The notes: generated from the letters alone by a model not told the origin. A DNA stretch of 64,000 nt from Phanerodontia chrysosporium (GCA_001910725.1 MJGA01000065.1:1-64000); one strand, 5' to 3'. Counted from the stretch's first letter, positions 12,310-24,250 are shown. Made by a program: numbers and translations.

Positions 12310-13674
12310 CTAGAGCAGCTTGCCACGTGCATATGCCTCCATGCAAAGCACCATGGGAAAATACACTCCCTGAATCTCGGATGGCTGAATGTACGCATGG
12401 AACGAGCCTGGCATCGACTGCAAAGCACTCTTAAGACTGGAGACTGAAGGGAGCCGTGAGGAGGACTCACGGAGAGGAAGTCTGCGCTCTCGACATTGCG
12501 CTGCAGGTCATCGCACGCAAGGCACATCAAATGCCACGCGTCTTCAAACCCGGTAAGCTTCTCCGCGATCTGTCCTGAGATGTTCCCAACTTTTTCCTGC
12601 AGGGGTTTCTCAGGAATGCTCGGTGTGCGGGGAGCTGTACAGATAGCGCATTAGATACGTCACTAACGTTGTTGCATTGGCAGCGACGTACCAGTGCTGA
12701 ATTGCAGATGCTTGACGAACGGGCCTACCCATGTCGTGAATGAGGGCGCACAAGAGGTGTGTTGTTGATGATTGCAAGCTCACCGCAAGAAAATTGCATC
12801 TTCTCAACACAGGAGAGGGCGCAATTGAAGGCATCGATGATAGAGTTGAACAGCTTCTGCAGCCCCTGCACGACGAAGCTAAGCACCCGGTTCATTGATG
12901 TGTTGCCTGACGTACCTTCCAAATGGTAGTAAACAGCCTGAGTGACTCTTGTTTATCAGCGGAGAACATCACATTCCTGCTACGGGACTTGCCATTCAAC
13001 ACCAAGGTAGGCTCTCTGAAAGAAGCCTCCCTCGCTTTCCTTCAGTGCTCGCTCAACCTTGGCGGGGAACAGTTTGACTTCCTGTGCGAGGTCGCCGAAA
13101 TCCTCGGATATTTGCTTGGCTTGCCCCTGGTTGACTGGGATTGTCTGTCCCAAATGCGACTAGTGTTATGATTCGCTGTGCTGCGCTACTTGATAGCACG
13201 TACCTCCTTGAAATTGGAAATAATCGTTCTTTGCTCTTCTGCCATCGCTTGCCCGTGCGAAAGGGGTATGAGGACCTGTGCATAGTCTGATACACGGTGA
13301 CCCTCAGTTCTGCTAATAAACTATAATCCAAATGAAGCCATACACTTGAGGAAGCTTGCGCACGCACTCGCATTCTGCTGCGAGTCGCGGTACAGCCGCT
13401 TGTGTTTCTGCGACAGGGATCGCGGATCTTCAGTCTACTGGCACATCGCCGAGGCCCACTTATCTCCCACCTTAGCTAGCTTGTCCCACTCTCTGGCCAG
13501 CTGGTGCTCCCCGCCGATCTTGGGCGATGCCTCGAACTCCATCGCCACCTTCATGAAGAGGCTGCGGATCTCATCATGCTGGCGCGTGAGCTGCGCAAAC
13601 GACGTCTGCAGGTCCTGCGCACGAGTCGACTCCTCAGAGTAGGGAGGCGGCGGGAGAGCGAGATCTGCTGTCAT
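12310..13674 (-). CDS. All-helical orphan protein A, about 306 aa
   Basis: Nine exons join in phase from ATG 13674 (an in-frame ATG at 13716 is possible) to TAG 12310; first borders are 13674-13471, 13407-13344, 13286-13204, 13144-12993, 12937-12916 and 12865-12784. The protein is almost wholly predicted helix: an N-terminal coiled segment (QTSFAQLTRQHDEIRSLFMK), LYRDSQQNASACASFLK, a segment with LAQEVKLFPAKVERALKESE, a central hydrophobic helix (GLQKLFNSIIDAFNCALSCV) and a C-terminal helix with LTGFEDAWHLMCLACDDLQ. Length, exon phases and motifs match the gene at 24251-25561, so the two are paralogues on the same strand. The intron between 12992 and 12938 uses a GC donor (GCAAGT). The function is not known. 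A long coiled body around one hydrophobic hairpin resembles alpha-helical pore formers in outline only. Confidence 0.7.
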
Positions 13675-14104
13675 CGTCGTTGTCGGGGCTGGTCGACGTC
13701 CTCGTGGTGGGAACAAGAGTGAGATGCACAGCGCACCGAAGCAGGTCCTTGACAGAACTCAAATGGGCAAGCTCGCATCCAAATAGAGACTTGTCAGTCA
13801 CGTGCTCATGCTCCTAACCGTGAAGGCTGAGGTATGTCAGCTGTAAAGCTACCTACCATCGAACCCACAGCAGCAGCACCAGACGAGCAACCCGAGGTGG
13901 CTGCAATATAGGCCTTCTGAGGCGGAAGGCGAGGCTACCAAGCTAGCCTAGCCCGGCGAAGATGAGGGTGTGTAAACGGGCATGGAGTGATATCAACCGG
14001 CCGCGAGACATTCGGTACGGTGGTCACTAGATGGATCCTATAATTTCAAGCCTTTAAAGGGCGGGTAGTGCTGGGTAGATTTCTGTATTATTTGCGGTCA
14101 ATCT

Positions 14105-15792
14105 CTACAACAGATCGCCTTCCTGCTTCGGACTAACGTCGACCTTGCCATGCGCCCAGTGGTTAATCAGCACGCCGGCCATAGCGTTAGCAGGCGGGCC
14201 TTTGAAGAGGGGCTCGTTGTGTGTCTTGACGACTTCCTCCGCTGGTGCAGTCTCTTCGACACCCGAGTCCCACTTTGGCGCCTGCTTGGCGGAGGCTCCA
14301 TCCGTATGGTTGAGCACGGACAGCACTTCCTCGCGAGTAAACCACCGTGCATCTGACAACCGAACGTATGAGCACGCAAGAATACCGCAGATGGTGGGAG
14401 CTGTACCTTCGAGCTCATTGTCGAGATCTGTGCGCACAGGCTGCGAGGGGTCTGCCACGGCATAGTAGCCCGCCATCACATTCGCGGGGAAAGGCTGGCT
14501 CGACACTGTTAGCCCTCAGCACTGACCTCTTGATATATTCTGCTTACCCATGGCTGGGTTGAGTGGTACTTCATGCCAAGTACCCTGATGCCGGCCTCTT
14601 CCCAGAGCTCACGCTCGACGGTGTCCTCGTGCGACTCTCCAGGCTCCACGAACCCAGCCAGTGCCGAGTAGAAGTTCTTCGGCCAGTTGCGCTTTGCAAA
14701 GTCAGATACGGTCTGTGCAGAGCCGATGGATGGCTTACATTGCGTCCGAGAAGGACCTTGCTGTTATCAGGGCTAACAGTTAAGATGATGACCACTGGAT
14801 CCGTTCTGGATGCATATAATTGTTCAGAGCTTTCCTGAAAGTGTTCAGAGAGATTCAGCACTCTGTCACTTACGGGCAAGAGGATAGTCACATTGCGACT
14901 TACGAAGTTGGGCATGGCTTCTCGGATGTCTTCGGCGCCCAAGGAAGCAAAGACGTGCAGCCATGCTTCCAACCCGCCCAGAGTGTGTAGACCGGCGAGC
15001 CACATCCGGCACAGAACTACGCAATACCTCAGTCTTTGACCACCAGCACCAGAAATGCAAAGGGGGGCTGACCTTGTTGCGGGCCGTCCAGTCCACGAGC
15101 GTCCGCGCGACGGAGAAGACGCCACTATCAAACTGGCTCATCAGGCTCATCGCTGCCCGGCCGTCGACGAATTCGAGCTTCGTGCCATCTCGCGCGGACT
15201 GCGAGCCCTGGAGCGCCGCGTCGACGCTCGCAGGCGGGACGTCCGTGACGTCGAGGGAGAAGAACGGCGTGCCGCGCAGGCGCGCGACGACGGCCTCCGC
15301 GTCTCCGCGTGCGCTGAACTCGCTAGACGGCAGCGCAGGTGCGCCCTCGGCGGGCTCGTGCAGGCCGAGGAACACGACGGGCGGGCCATGCAGGCGTGCG
15401 GCCTGCAGCTCCTTCGTGTCCGCGGGCGCGGCGTCGCCCGGGTGCTGCGCCTGCGAGAAGAACGGCTCGGGCCCGAGCAGAGGGCGCACGTCCTGCGTGG
15501 AAAGCGTCGCGAGCGCGGCGGTTCCTGCGGGCGGCGTCGCGAGCAACGGCTTGCCATCATTGAAGAGCACCCAGCGTGTCTCAGGCGAGCGCACGACGGT
15601 GTTGAGAAAGACGGGCGAGGTGCGCAGCCAGGCGAGCCGGTTGAGCGGGGCCCCGGCGAAGTAGTGGGTGTGCCCTTTGCTATACGCACGAGGCGAGCGT
15701 GAGTGTCTGAGATGCACGCTGCGTTCGCACAGGCGGACTTACGCAGAGCTCGCGTATGAACGCACTTGAACCTTGTACAGCGAACGCATCAT
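14105..15792 (-). CDS. NPY1: Nudix NADH pyrophosphatase, mitochondrial-type N-terminus
   Basis: Npy1/NudC/NUDT12-type enzymes hydrolyse NADH to NMNH and AMP and also act on NAD-capped RNA. Here the N-terminal domain carries [11 protein letters not shown]; a zinc-ribbon-like stretch has [16 protein letters not shown]; the Nudix box is [20 protein letters not shown] followed by AGI, matching GX5EX7REUXEEXGU; and the family motif SQPWPFP is split by an intron exactly between W and P. The first exon (ATG 15792, [17 protein letters not shown]) is basic, hydroxylated and free of acids, like a mitochondrial presequence, and joins in phase to KGHTHYFAG. The C-terminus is EGDLL, with no peroxisomal signal. 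A paralogue follows at 16533-18127 on the same strand. Confidence 0.85.
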
Positions 15793-16532
15793 GGTGTCAG
15801 TTGTATGTCTGTCGGGCAGCGGTCTGTGCATCCGCCAGACTGCACGGCGTGCATATGTACTGGCTGCCTACCGGCAAGTTTCAGCGGCATGCGACTCGGT
15901 TACATGAGCTCGCGATCGACTAAATTGGGACATTCGTCAGCATAACATCACGAGGCACCTGTAAGATGCCACGCGCATCCGACCCAGCCCGAGCTCTGTG
16001 CTGCTGGCCCGCTGTCTGCCTTCCGGCTCGGACAGGGTTGGCGGTACGACTGATGAGACGGGAACTGGCGGAGATGTACACATATAGCCCCGTTCTTGGA
16101 TAGACGAGGATATCAGAGGTAAAGTCCGTTCTCTCCCGAATATCGAGGAGGCTGAAGGTACCGCCGGTACTCCTCCGAGTCTCAGGGCGGGAATTGCCTA
16201 GCTGTTCACGGGAGCAATAAACTTCGGCCTGCCCGTGTTTCGCGGTTGCCACGCGTCAGCATTCCAGGGCTTCAGAGTTCACAGGCAACTCAGATTGGGA
16301 CGGAGTCGGGAGCAGGATACACCCCTACACAGAGCCTGGCCAGCTGCGAGAAACTGCAAGGTAGATCTCGTGCTCGAATCGTTAATACTCGGTCCTACTC
16401 AATGCATAGGTTATGGCTAAGATATTCCAAAGTGGTGTGCCTGAGAAACCAAATCGAGGTTCAGACTGAGTGGTACTGGTGAGAATAGCGCTACTCACTC
16501 TATTGTACGAACCTGCGAAACGCGTGCGACGT
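15793..16532. other. Intergenic between the two Nudix genes
   Basis: Holds the promoter of the first Nudix gene and the 3' flank of the second. A 110-codon frame on minus (15920-16252) has no family resemblance and is not called. Confidence 0.45.
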
Positions 16533-18127
16533 CTACAGACGGGACTCTGCACCAGTCACTACAAACTTGCGGTGCGCCCAGTCGCTGATGAGGACGCCTG
16601 CGATTGCGGTCAATGGCGGGAGCCTGAACGGAGGCTCGTTCGCACTGGCGTCTATGGGCTTGAACGGATCGTTTCCCCGCAGCGTTGTGCCTTCAGGGGA
16701 CCCTAGCACTGCAAGGATCTCTTCACGAGTGTACCACCTGGCATCTATATCCGGGTCATTAATCAATATATGTGGTGTAAGCAGATCTCTGGGCAGGACG
16801 CGCCTTCTAGCTCGTTGTCCAGGTCAACGCGGGTAGGGGCGTTCTCGTCTGCGATCGCGAAGAAGCCAACCATGAGATTTGCGGGGAACGGCTAGAGTTT
16901 CAATTTGAGTCAACGTTGTGTGTAGGCGGATAACAATAACTGACCCATGGCTGCGTGGAGTGGTACTTAACACCCCAAACCCTCAATCCCGCCTCTTCCC
17001 ACAACTCACGCTTTACAGCGTCCTCGAAGGTCTCGCCGGGTTCTATGAAGCCTGCCAGCGCAGAGTAAAACCTGCCGGGCCATTTTTTCTGGTGTCTCGG
17101 TGAGATTACTGCTGCCGCAAATGTCGATCAGAACTTACGTTACGGCCGAGAAGGATCTTGTCGTTCGCCTCGTTGACAACCGCCATGATAACGACGGCGT
17201 CAGTGCGTGGATGCGCCTGGTTGTGCAGGCCAACCCTGGGCGACAACGATTCAGTGCCAGCGGCGCTTCGCGTAGGCGTCGACACTCACGCGGTCGCGCA
17301 TGGCTCCCTGCCGTCGTTCTTGGCCCAAGGAAGCAGGGACGAGCACGAAAGCTTCCAGCCCGCCCACAGCGAATACACGGGCTGGCCGCAGGACGCGCAG
17401 AACTAGAATGACAGGTCGATCGCAAGATCTGGCAGAATACAAGGGGCGGACGCACTTTGTTCCTCGCGTTCCAATCGACCATGGCCCGGGCCTCTGCCAC
17501 CACGCCTCCCTCGAAATAGTCCATGCTGCTCATAGCCTGCCTCGCGTCCGTGAAGGCCAGCGATTTGCCGCTCCGCGTCACCTCCGCGTTTTCCAGAACG
17601 GCGGTGACAGCTTCCTCCGCGAGCTGGGTGACGTCGAGAGAGAAGTATGGCGTCCCTTGGATCTTGTGTACAACGGCCTCTGCATCCTTCTTGGCGTTGA
17701 AGTCCGTCGACGGCAAGGCGTGGCTCGCGTTATCGGGCTCGTGCAAGCCGAGGAAGACGATTCCCGGGCCGCGTATCCTGGCCGACTCAAGTACCGCAAC
17801 ACCGCTCTCCGCAGCATCTCCGTCGTTCTGGCCTTGGGCAAAGAAGGGCTCGCTCCCAAGAAGGGGACGGACATCCGCGGTCGTGAGACGTGCCAGGGAG
17901 CGTTTCTTCGTCTCTGAGTCAGACGCGAGGAGCAACTGGCCGGCCTTGAAGAGCACCCAACGTGTGGCGGGGCTCAGTGCGACAGCGTTCAGGAAGTGTT
18001 CAGAAGAGCGGAGCCATGAGAGACGGTTGAGCGGGGAGCCTCCGAAGAAGTTTATGGGTGCTTGGCTGGCAAATCCTCAGGCCCTCGGTGTTCTACCAGC
18101 AGAATCTGCAACGTACCTCTGTGCCAT
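16533..18127 (-). CDS. NPY1: Nudix NADH pyrophosphatase with peroxisomal SRL tail
   Basis: Same fold and order as its neighbour: INFFGGSPLNRLSWLR, then ATRWVLFKAGQLLL, the zinc-ribbon-like FCASCGQPVYSLWAGW, and the Nudix box GFIEPGETFEDAVKRELWEE with AGL; the SQPWPFP motif is again split by an intron between W and P. The start is ATG 18127 with an 11-nt first exon (MAQ) spliced to QAPINFFGG; no presequence is seen. The protein ends TGAESRL, and SRL fits the PTS1 peroxisomal signal, as expected for yeast Npy1 and human NUDT12. The intron after DNELE begins GC (GCGCGT) where its paralogue has GT. The copies are well diverged, so the duplication is old. Confidence 0.85.
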
Positions 18128-19680
18128 CCTGGAGATGAGAGGTCGTGCAAAGGCGGAAATTGCAGGTGAGATCCTGGTGGTCGCGGACAGAGCACTTATC
18201 GGCATGACGAGCCCAGGTGCTGTTGCTTCGTCAGCGTAAGGCGCGATGGAGTAAGTTGTTGACCACAGCCGCGGGCTTCGTCATGTCGGGCGGATTGCTC
18301 AGCGCCATTCGCAGCGTCCTCGTTATCTACGGCGTCGCTCGCAGGGCGGGGTAAGAGGCAAGTTCTCTCTCCAGGTCGATTCCCAATTGCTCGCTGATTG
18401 TGGCCGTTCCATATATGGAAACTAAGGAAATAGGCGCTTTCGAGCGCAAAGCGCGCCAGCTTTGCGCGGAATTTGTGGCGAAGAAACCTTGCAACGAACA
18501 CGTTCCCTTCTCCGCGACGAGCGACACGCTCGCGCCGCGTCAACCATGCTTGGGCATCTTGCTATGATTTGTTTCCATCAGGCGAGTGGCTTCATGGCCG
18601 TTTCTTCTGACGACGATCTGGGCAAGGAATTCCGACAAAAGTGCTCCCGTTTGGGTAGTTCGGTCCCAATCGTGGATCAGGTCAAAATGCGAGGCGCGTC
18701 CATTGGCGCCCGGTTGAGCTGTGCCTCTGGCCTCTCTCACCGTCGGTCACAGAAACACGCATCTCTGCGGACCTCGTGGACTAGGCATTCATTGCAATCT
18801 GTCGCCTGTCGAAGTTCTTGCCGTAAGCCGGCGGGTGAGCAAGATAGGAGCTGGTGGCCTCATGTTACCGCGTCCTAGATCTCCGAGGTCAAGGCATGAC
18901 GCTGCGGCAGCCTCTGCGCTCTGGTCTCATCCTACAATGCATGGGAACGCGGCGCGCAGGTTGCCGCTGCTACCGATGCGGCTTTTGCGAATTTGTGACG
19001 GTGCGAAACCTCTCTGGAACATGAACTTTTGTCCGCTGTTCTGGCCGGTTCGACAGGGTCCTGCGATGCATTGCCACCGCTTTGCACGCGATGCGACAGG
19101 ACACGCTGGTGCCTCGCATGATTGCGAAGGAAACCGTGCGCTCCAATGAATGCCTGGGACGTGACGTGCTGCTCCAGGCTCTCTTGGCCGCTATTCGGCG
19201 CGTGTTCAGAAGAGATGCTCGTGAGTCACACCCCGTGTTCTCTCCCTCGTTGTTTCCCCATTGTCCCCCAGGCATCAGCCCGCTAATGTCTCGTTTTACA
19301 GATGATCTCCGTGTGTTAGTCGTGTTATCTGACCCATTGTCCGCATAGATGTCTTCTGCCTCCGCGCCTTCCGACCCTTCAGAATACCAATGCAGGTTCA
19401 ATCTCCATTATTATCCGCGCCTGAATTGCTCCGTCAATTCCGCTTGTCCTGTACCGGGCCTTGATGCCTCCATAAAGGCCACATTTTCCCTGTTCGCCCC
19501 CCAGGACCGCTCAGTATCTCTCTTTCATACTACCATTTTGGGAAACCCAGAACACCGTGCCCTGCATCCTTACGGAAGTGCGTATGTACTCTCTTTGGCT
19601 CTTTCGCTTTCAGTCCGTGGCCCGCAAGGGCCGTGGGGGAGAAATAGGCTCTCCCCGGGTTGTCTCGGCCTGCTGCACGC
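18128..19680. other. Intergenic, nothing certain
   Basis: Several frames of 60-140 codons overlap on both strands (for example 18462-18878 plus), but I see no family match, no consistent splice sites and no repeat elsewhere in the window. The right end carries the promoter described next. Confidence 0.4.
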
Positions 19681-19702
19681 CCAATGGGTTGTCTTATATA
19701 AG
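19681..19702 (+). promoter_or_regulatory. CCAAT box and TATA box
   Basis: CCAAT at 19681 and TATATAAG at 19695-19702 are followed by a pyrimidine-rich stretch (CCTTGTCTCTCGCGCCCC), the usual fungal core promoter layout. The next coding-like ATG lies at 19820, about 120 bases downstream. Confidence 0.5.
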
Positions 19703-19819
19703 ACCCAACCTTGTCTCTCGCGCCCCATCCCTAATGACCCCTCGACGACTCTAGTATGCTCCATGTTTTCTGCCCCATCGCTGGCTACGACAAACTCTAA
19801 CATTCCTATCACAACCCAG

Positions 19820-20047
19820 ATGGCATCGGACTCGTCCGCCTACCCTCTTTCGCACGCCGCCCAGCACGCGGCGGCCCTTCGCACAGTATACAAGTCGCCC
19901 GCCGAGGCCATCGCCCATGCCTGGCAACGCGAGTCAGAAGAGACGAAAAAGCTCTGGCAGGCGGCCGACGCCCGTGCGAAAGAGCGGTACTACACTCCTC
20001 ATCCCTGGTCGTCCGCGGGGCGCAAGACGGTTGGGACAAAGATGTGA
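19820..20047 (+). CDS. Small basic protein, 75 aa
   Basis: An uninterrupted frame from ATG 19820 (MASDSSAYPLSHAAQHAAAL) to TGA. An upstream in-frame ATG at 19763 would add 19 residues; the frame stays open back to 19349, but the promoter at 19695 argues for the short form. The segment IAHAWQRESEETKKLWQAAD followed by ARAKERYYTPHPW resembles helices 2 and 3 of an HMG box, but the first helix of that fold is not evident. This could be a half HMG-box protein or chance similarity. The next gene on the same strand starts 342 bases downstream. Confidence 0.5.
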   Translation: MASDSSAYPLSHAAQHAAALRTVYKSPAEAIAHAWQRESEETKKLWQAADARAKERYYTPHPWSSAGRKTVGTKM

Positions 20048-20389
20048 AGGATGCGGGCTTGAAGGATTTTCTGGCTGCTGATATCTATTGAGGCGACGAC
20101 CACCCCGCCACTCATTCGCTTATTTATCCCATTCGTTCACTGCCACCTATTTTCTGCTACTCATTTTCTTGCTGTATCTATACCGCGACACGCGTCTCGC
20201 CCCCCGCTTCACGGACGTGTTCCCACCATGTATTTCACGCGTCTATCTTATCTTATCTGCGCTCGCAAAAGTTGCTATCTCTCGCCACCATTGGCTGGGG
20301 TGTGGACGGCTTTGAACCTGACTCGCTCGCGGCCCCCCGCCTACCCGCATCCTCGCTCCTTGCTTTGCTACCATCAACTCGCCTTCAGA

Positions 20390-21633
20390 ATGTCGAAGAC
20401 GGCACAGGACCTCATCGCTGGCACAGCCGGTGGTATCGCGCAGGTGAAGTGGCTTGCAATGAACGGGTGTTAAAGCGGTGCGTTGAGCAAGCCGTACGCA
20501 GGTGCTGGTGGGCCAACCTTTTGATATTGTCAAAGTTGTCAGTACGCTATTGCGAGTCATGCGCTATGCAAAGCCTAATGTGACCCTCAGAGGATGCAAA
20601 CCGCCCCAAAAGGAACCTACCGCGGCATGGTTGACTGTGCAGGAGGCATTCTGAAGAACGAGGGGCCCCTTGCTTTCTACAAGGTACGTCACCTGCCCTT
20701 GCATGCGTGGACTTATACGCAATGCCGTTCTATAGGGTACTTTGACTCCCCTGCTCGGCATCGGTGTCTGTGTCTCCATTCAATTCGGTGCCATGGAGTG
20801 GTCGAAGCGGTACTTCGCGAAGCGCAACCTCGAGAACGGCATCGGCGGGCCACATGGCATCCTCCTCACCGGCCCACAACTCCTTGCGGCCGGTGCCTTT
20901 GCTGGTGTCGCGAACGGTGTCGTGTCAGGCCCTGTTGAGCACATCCGTATTCGTGCGTGTCACTCGCCATGCCTAAGGTATTCCTAGACCTCACTTTGCA
21001 CGCAGGTCTCCAGACGCAATCGGCGACCAACCCGGAATACAAGGGTCCGTGGGACGCCATCAAGAAGATCTACGGAAAGCGTGGCATTGCAGGCATCTAC
21101 AAGGGCCAGGCCGTCACCCTCTTGCGTGAAGCGAGCGGCTATGCCGTCTACTTCTGGGCGTACGAGAAGCTCATGCAGCGTGAAATGGCGACAAAGCGCA
21201 TCGCACGCGACCAGGTTAACCCAGGAAAGGCTGTCCTCTTCGGCGCCGCTGCTGGCTATGTCGTACGTTTCATCATTTTGGGCGGTTGGGGAGGGACGCT
21301 AATATCGTGGCAGCTCTGGGCGGTGATTTATCCTATCGACATGATCAAGTCTCGCATGCAGACCGACGGGTTCTCGCCTGCGGACGGCCAAAAATACAAC
21401 TCCACACTTGACTGCGTGCGGAAAGTGTGGAGAGCAGAGGGCGCTGGCGCGTTCGTGCGCGGCCTTGGCCCTACTCTTATCAGGTATGTCTTCATATAGA
21501 CTCGTATGCAGGTTACGATCGCTGAATATGTACAAGGTCTCCGTTCGCCAATGGCGCGACATTCCTCGGCTTCGAAATGGCCAACCGGTTGCTGCACAAG
21601 CTCCTGCATGAGGAAAGCGAGACCCCATTCTAG
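20390..21633 (+). CDS. YMC1: Mitochondrial carrier, Ymc1/Ymc2 type
   Basis: A member of the SLC25 family, six-helix inner-membrane exchangers with three repeats. Each repeat signature is visible: PFDIVKV then RMQ, PVEHIRI then a leucine-glutamine segment, and PIDMIKSRMQ. The stretches DLIAGTAGGIAQV, VLVGQPFDIVKV, GTLTPLLGIGVCVSIQFGAM and EHIRI match yeast Ymc1/Ymc2, which transport organic acids or amino acids across the mitochondrial inner membrane. There are about seven exons joined by short GT-AG introns; the first ends IAQV near 20442 and the last ends HEESETPF at 21633. It appears complete and undamaged. Substrate cannot be read from the sequence. Confidence 0.88.
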
Positions 21634-22754
21634 ACAGTCTATCGTATCGTGCGGGTAATTCGCTGGTAATTTATACTTGGATCCACCTGGACATTCGTGC
21701 TCCACCAACGAAGGTGACGCTTGTTCACCCACCAATGTTACAGTCGCGTTCGACGTGTGACGACCACAGAAATGGCAGGCTAGCGAGCAACCGGAGAGGC
21801 AATACAGCCAGTACAATTGGTCAGATGATCCAACGACTGTAACTAGAAGCTTAGAAGGCCTGAACTCAAGCCTGAACTCGTGCCCTCTCCCAATGTGGCG
21901 ATGCTCCCGGGCCGTGCGGCACCCTGAGTTCTGTACGCAGCTTGTTACTACGTGTAAGGGGTGGCCACCGTCCTTTGCACAGGTGTCCCGTACGGCGCGG
22001 TAAGAACATTGGCAATACGTGGTCTACTGCGGGATAGCTAGGAAGTATCACAACTGACAGATTCGTAATATGGGCCGTCGCTGCCCTCTTGAGCAGCAAA
22101 TGCTCGCCGACGCCTCTTACAAATGGCGGACGCACCGGTTGCACTCTGTCTCTTGTCTCTCGCACGATGCACGCCATCGTCGAGCCCTTGCGCTACCACT
22201 CGATAGCCCTCATTGGGAACTGAAGCCTACAGGTTTGCCGAGCGGGTTGCGGCATACAAGGACGAGCTTCCCATTCGCCACCTCTTCATATCATTCACGG
22301 CCGCGTGGCGCGACATAATCGGAAAGTCAGACTTGTCAGAAAATGGGCCAGAGCAATGCTCGTAAAAGAGTTAGAAGCTACGAAGGCGGAAGACAGATAC
22401 ACCATCGTCCAACGAGCCTCCGCCGCATAACAGGGTGGGGACCGTGCTTCGCTTTAAACGCGTCAGCATCGGCATGAATGGCCTGTCAGACAGCTTTTCG
22501 TGCTACCAGCGACCGACATCTATCGGGCGCACGACGTCTATCGGAGCTGGCTGGAGGTGGTTCAGGACGGAGAGGGGCCCTGTGTGGGAAACCTAGACGG
22601 TGCTTGAATCCGTCCTCCCTTACTAGCCCAAAAAAGCGCACCATCGCATTTCAGATAGTGCATGAAGCTTCTGTGTGAATCACTCGTTTGCACAACACGA
22701 GTAGCAAGCGTATGTATAGGCTGGAACCGGCAGATGATAGAGATGTCGCGTGTC
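21634..22754. other. Intergenic with possible gene scraps
   Basis: A plus frame near 22230-22366 reads RVAAYKDELPIRHLFISFTA and WRDIIG and looks coding, and KELEATKAEDRYTIVQRASA follows in another frame to about 22430. They may be remnants of one small gene with a frame break. I know no family for them. Confidence 0.35.
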
Positions 22755-23974
22755 TCAGAACGTGACAACCTTTTTCGGCTTTTGCACCGGCTGGCCAAAC
22801 GACTTGACCTCGCCCGTGAACGCACCGACCTTGACGGCGGCACTCTTCTTCCTGCGCTCGTCCGCCTTCTCCTCGCGCGCGACCTCGAGCGTCTTGCGCT
22901 TGAACGTGTGGAAGTCGTCCTCGTCGGCGCCCGCCTCCGTGCCTGTGCCCACGAACACCGCTGTCGCGGTCGGCTCTGCACACGCCGTCAGCCACTACGT
23001 CACAGAGAAACAAAGAGGGGGCAGGCGCACCGTTCTTGCGCAGGCCGCAGTGCTTCGCGAGGTGTGTCGTCTCGCCGCAGAGCTTGCAGCACCCGCCGTT
23101 CGGGTACACGCCCTTCGCCGTGTTCTGCGGGCACGCCGACGCAAGGTGCCCGCGCCCCGAGCACACGAAGCATGCCGCAAACGGGAGCGGGTTCGCCGGG
23201 TCCTGCGGCGCCTTGCACCGCGCGAGACTGTGCCGCTTCGAGCCGCACCTTTCCAGCGATCCGCCCAACGTCAGTCTTATTGTCCAGCGGAGGACGTGTG
23301 GGGGCGGGCGCACCGGTAGCAAATCCCGACGACCTGTTTCGCGAGCGGCTTGGCCTCGCCGTTCTCGTCGCCGGCGAGGGCGTCCGGGGCGAGGGCCTTG
23401 GGGCAGTCCCGAGCGGCGTGACCCTTCTCGCGGCACGCGAAGCACGTCGTCTGCGCCGCACGCTCCTGCTGACGTTTAAGCCGCCGCTGCTCGGACGCGG
23501 CCTTGCGTGCGTCCGCAGCTGTAATACGGGTATGCCCCAGTAAGCACCGCGGTCCATGAGCTAGAAGAGATCGGGGGACGCACCGCGCTTCGCCTTGAGC
23601 TTCTTCTTGCCCTTCTCCGCCTTCGTGTTTGGCTTCTTCTTCTTTGCTGCAGCAGCGTCTGAGTTTTCTTTTGTTGGGGCGGCCCCATCTGCGGCGCCCT
23701 CTCCGCTCTCGCCCGCCTGCTCGCCGCCTTCTGCGCCACCAGCCTGCTCGCCCTCCGCTGTCTCTTTATTCTTGCGCGACTTGCCACGCTTACGCTTCTT
23801 CTTCGCTGGCTCCGCCGGCGTAACCTCCTCTGCGGCAGCAGGCTCGGGTGCGGGCTCGGGTGCGCTGGGGACTGCGGTAGAAGGCCCTGCCTGCGGCTCG
23901 TCGTCGTCCTCGCGGTACTGTGCAGTTGCCTGCACGTATTTGCGTTTTATGCCAAAGTTGGAATAGCGTGTCAT
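22755..23974 (-). CDS. Four-zinc-knuckle CCHC protein, ZCCHC9-like
   Basis: Retroviral-type CCHC zinc knuckles bind single-stranded RNA. Four occur in a row: CFACREKGHAARDC, CYRCGSKRHSLARC (split by an intron), CFVCSGRGHLASAC and CKLCGETTHLAKHC. That number and order fit ZCCHC9, a nucleolar protein linked to ribosome biogenesis and RNA surveillance. The first exon (23974-23584) encodes YSNFGIKRKYVQATAQYRED and a long Ala/Glu/Lys tract (KKKRKRGKSRKNKE), probably a nuclear localisation signal. The C-terminus (FKRKTLEVAREEKADERRKK, ending VVTF) is basic. All introns are GT-AG and phases agree. The gene looks intact. Confidence 0.82.
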
Positions 23975-24250
23975 TACGGGCGACCGGTCCTAGAGGTGTG
24001 GAAGGGGAAGAGGAGAAGGTTGGGAGGAGGCGGAGGTAATGAAGGAAACTTCAGAGCGATCCGTGTGCAGCAAAACTTTGGCGCGCGGCGCATCAGTGAT
24101 CGAATGATGCGCCCTCCGCCATGATATGTCCCCAATGATCGGGATCGGCATGTTACGACACGAGGATTACATACTGGTATCATACAACATAGAGTGCGTA
24201 CAACATCCCGTACAGCTATGCGGACGGAAATAGCAGTGACAAGCAGCCAC

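Noticed and set aside
12310..13674. Calling the helical genes pore-forming toxins
   Set aside because: Only the general outline (helical, one central hydrophobic segment) fits. No diagnostic motif of any toxin family is visible.
14963..15702. Plus-strand frames of 215-233 codons over the first Nudix gene
   Set aside because: Antisense shadows of a gene with clear catalytic motifs on minus.
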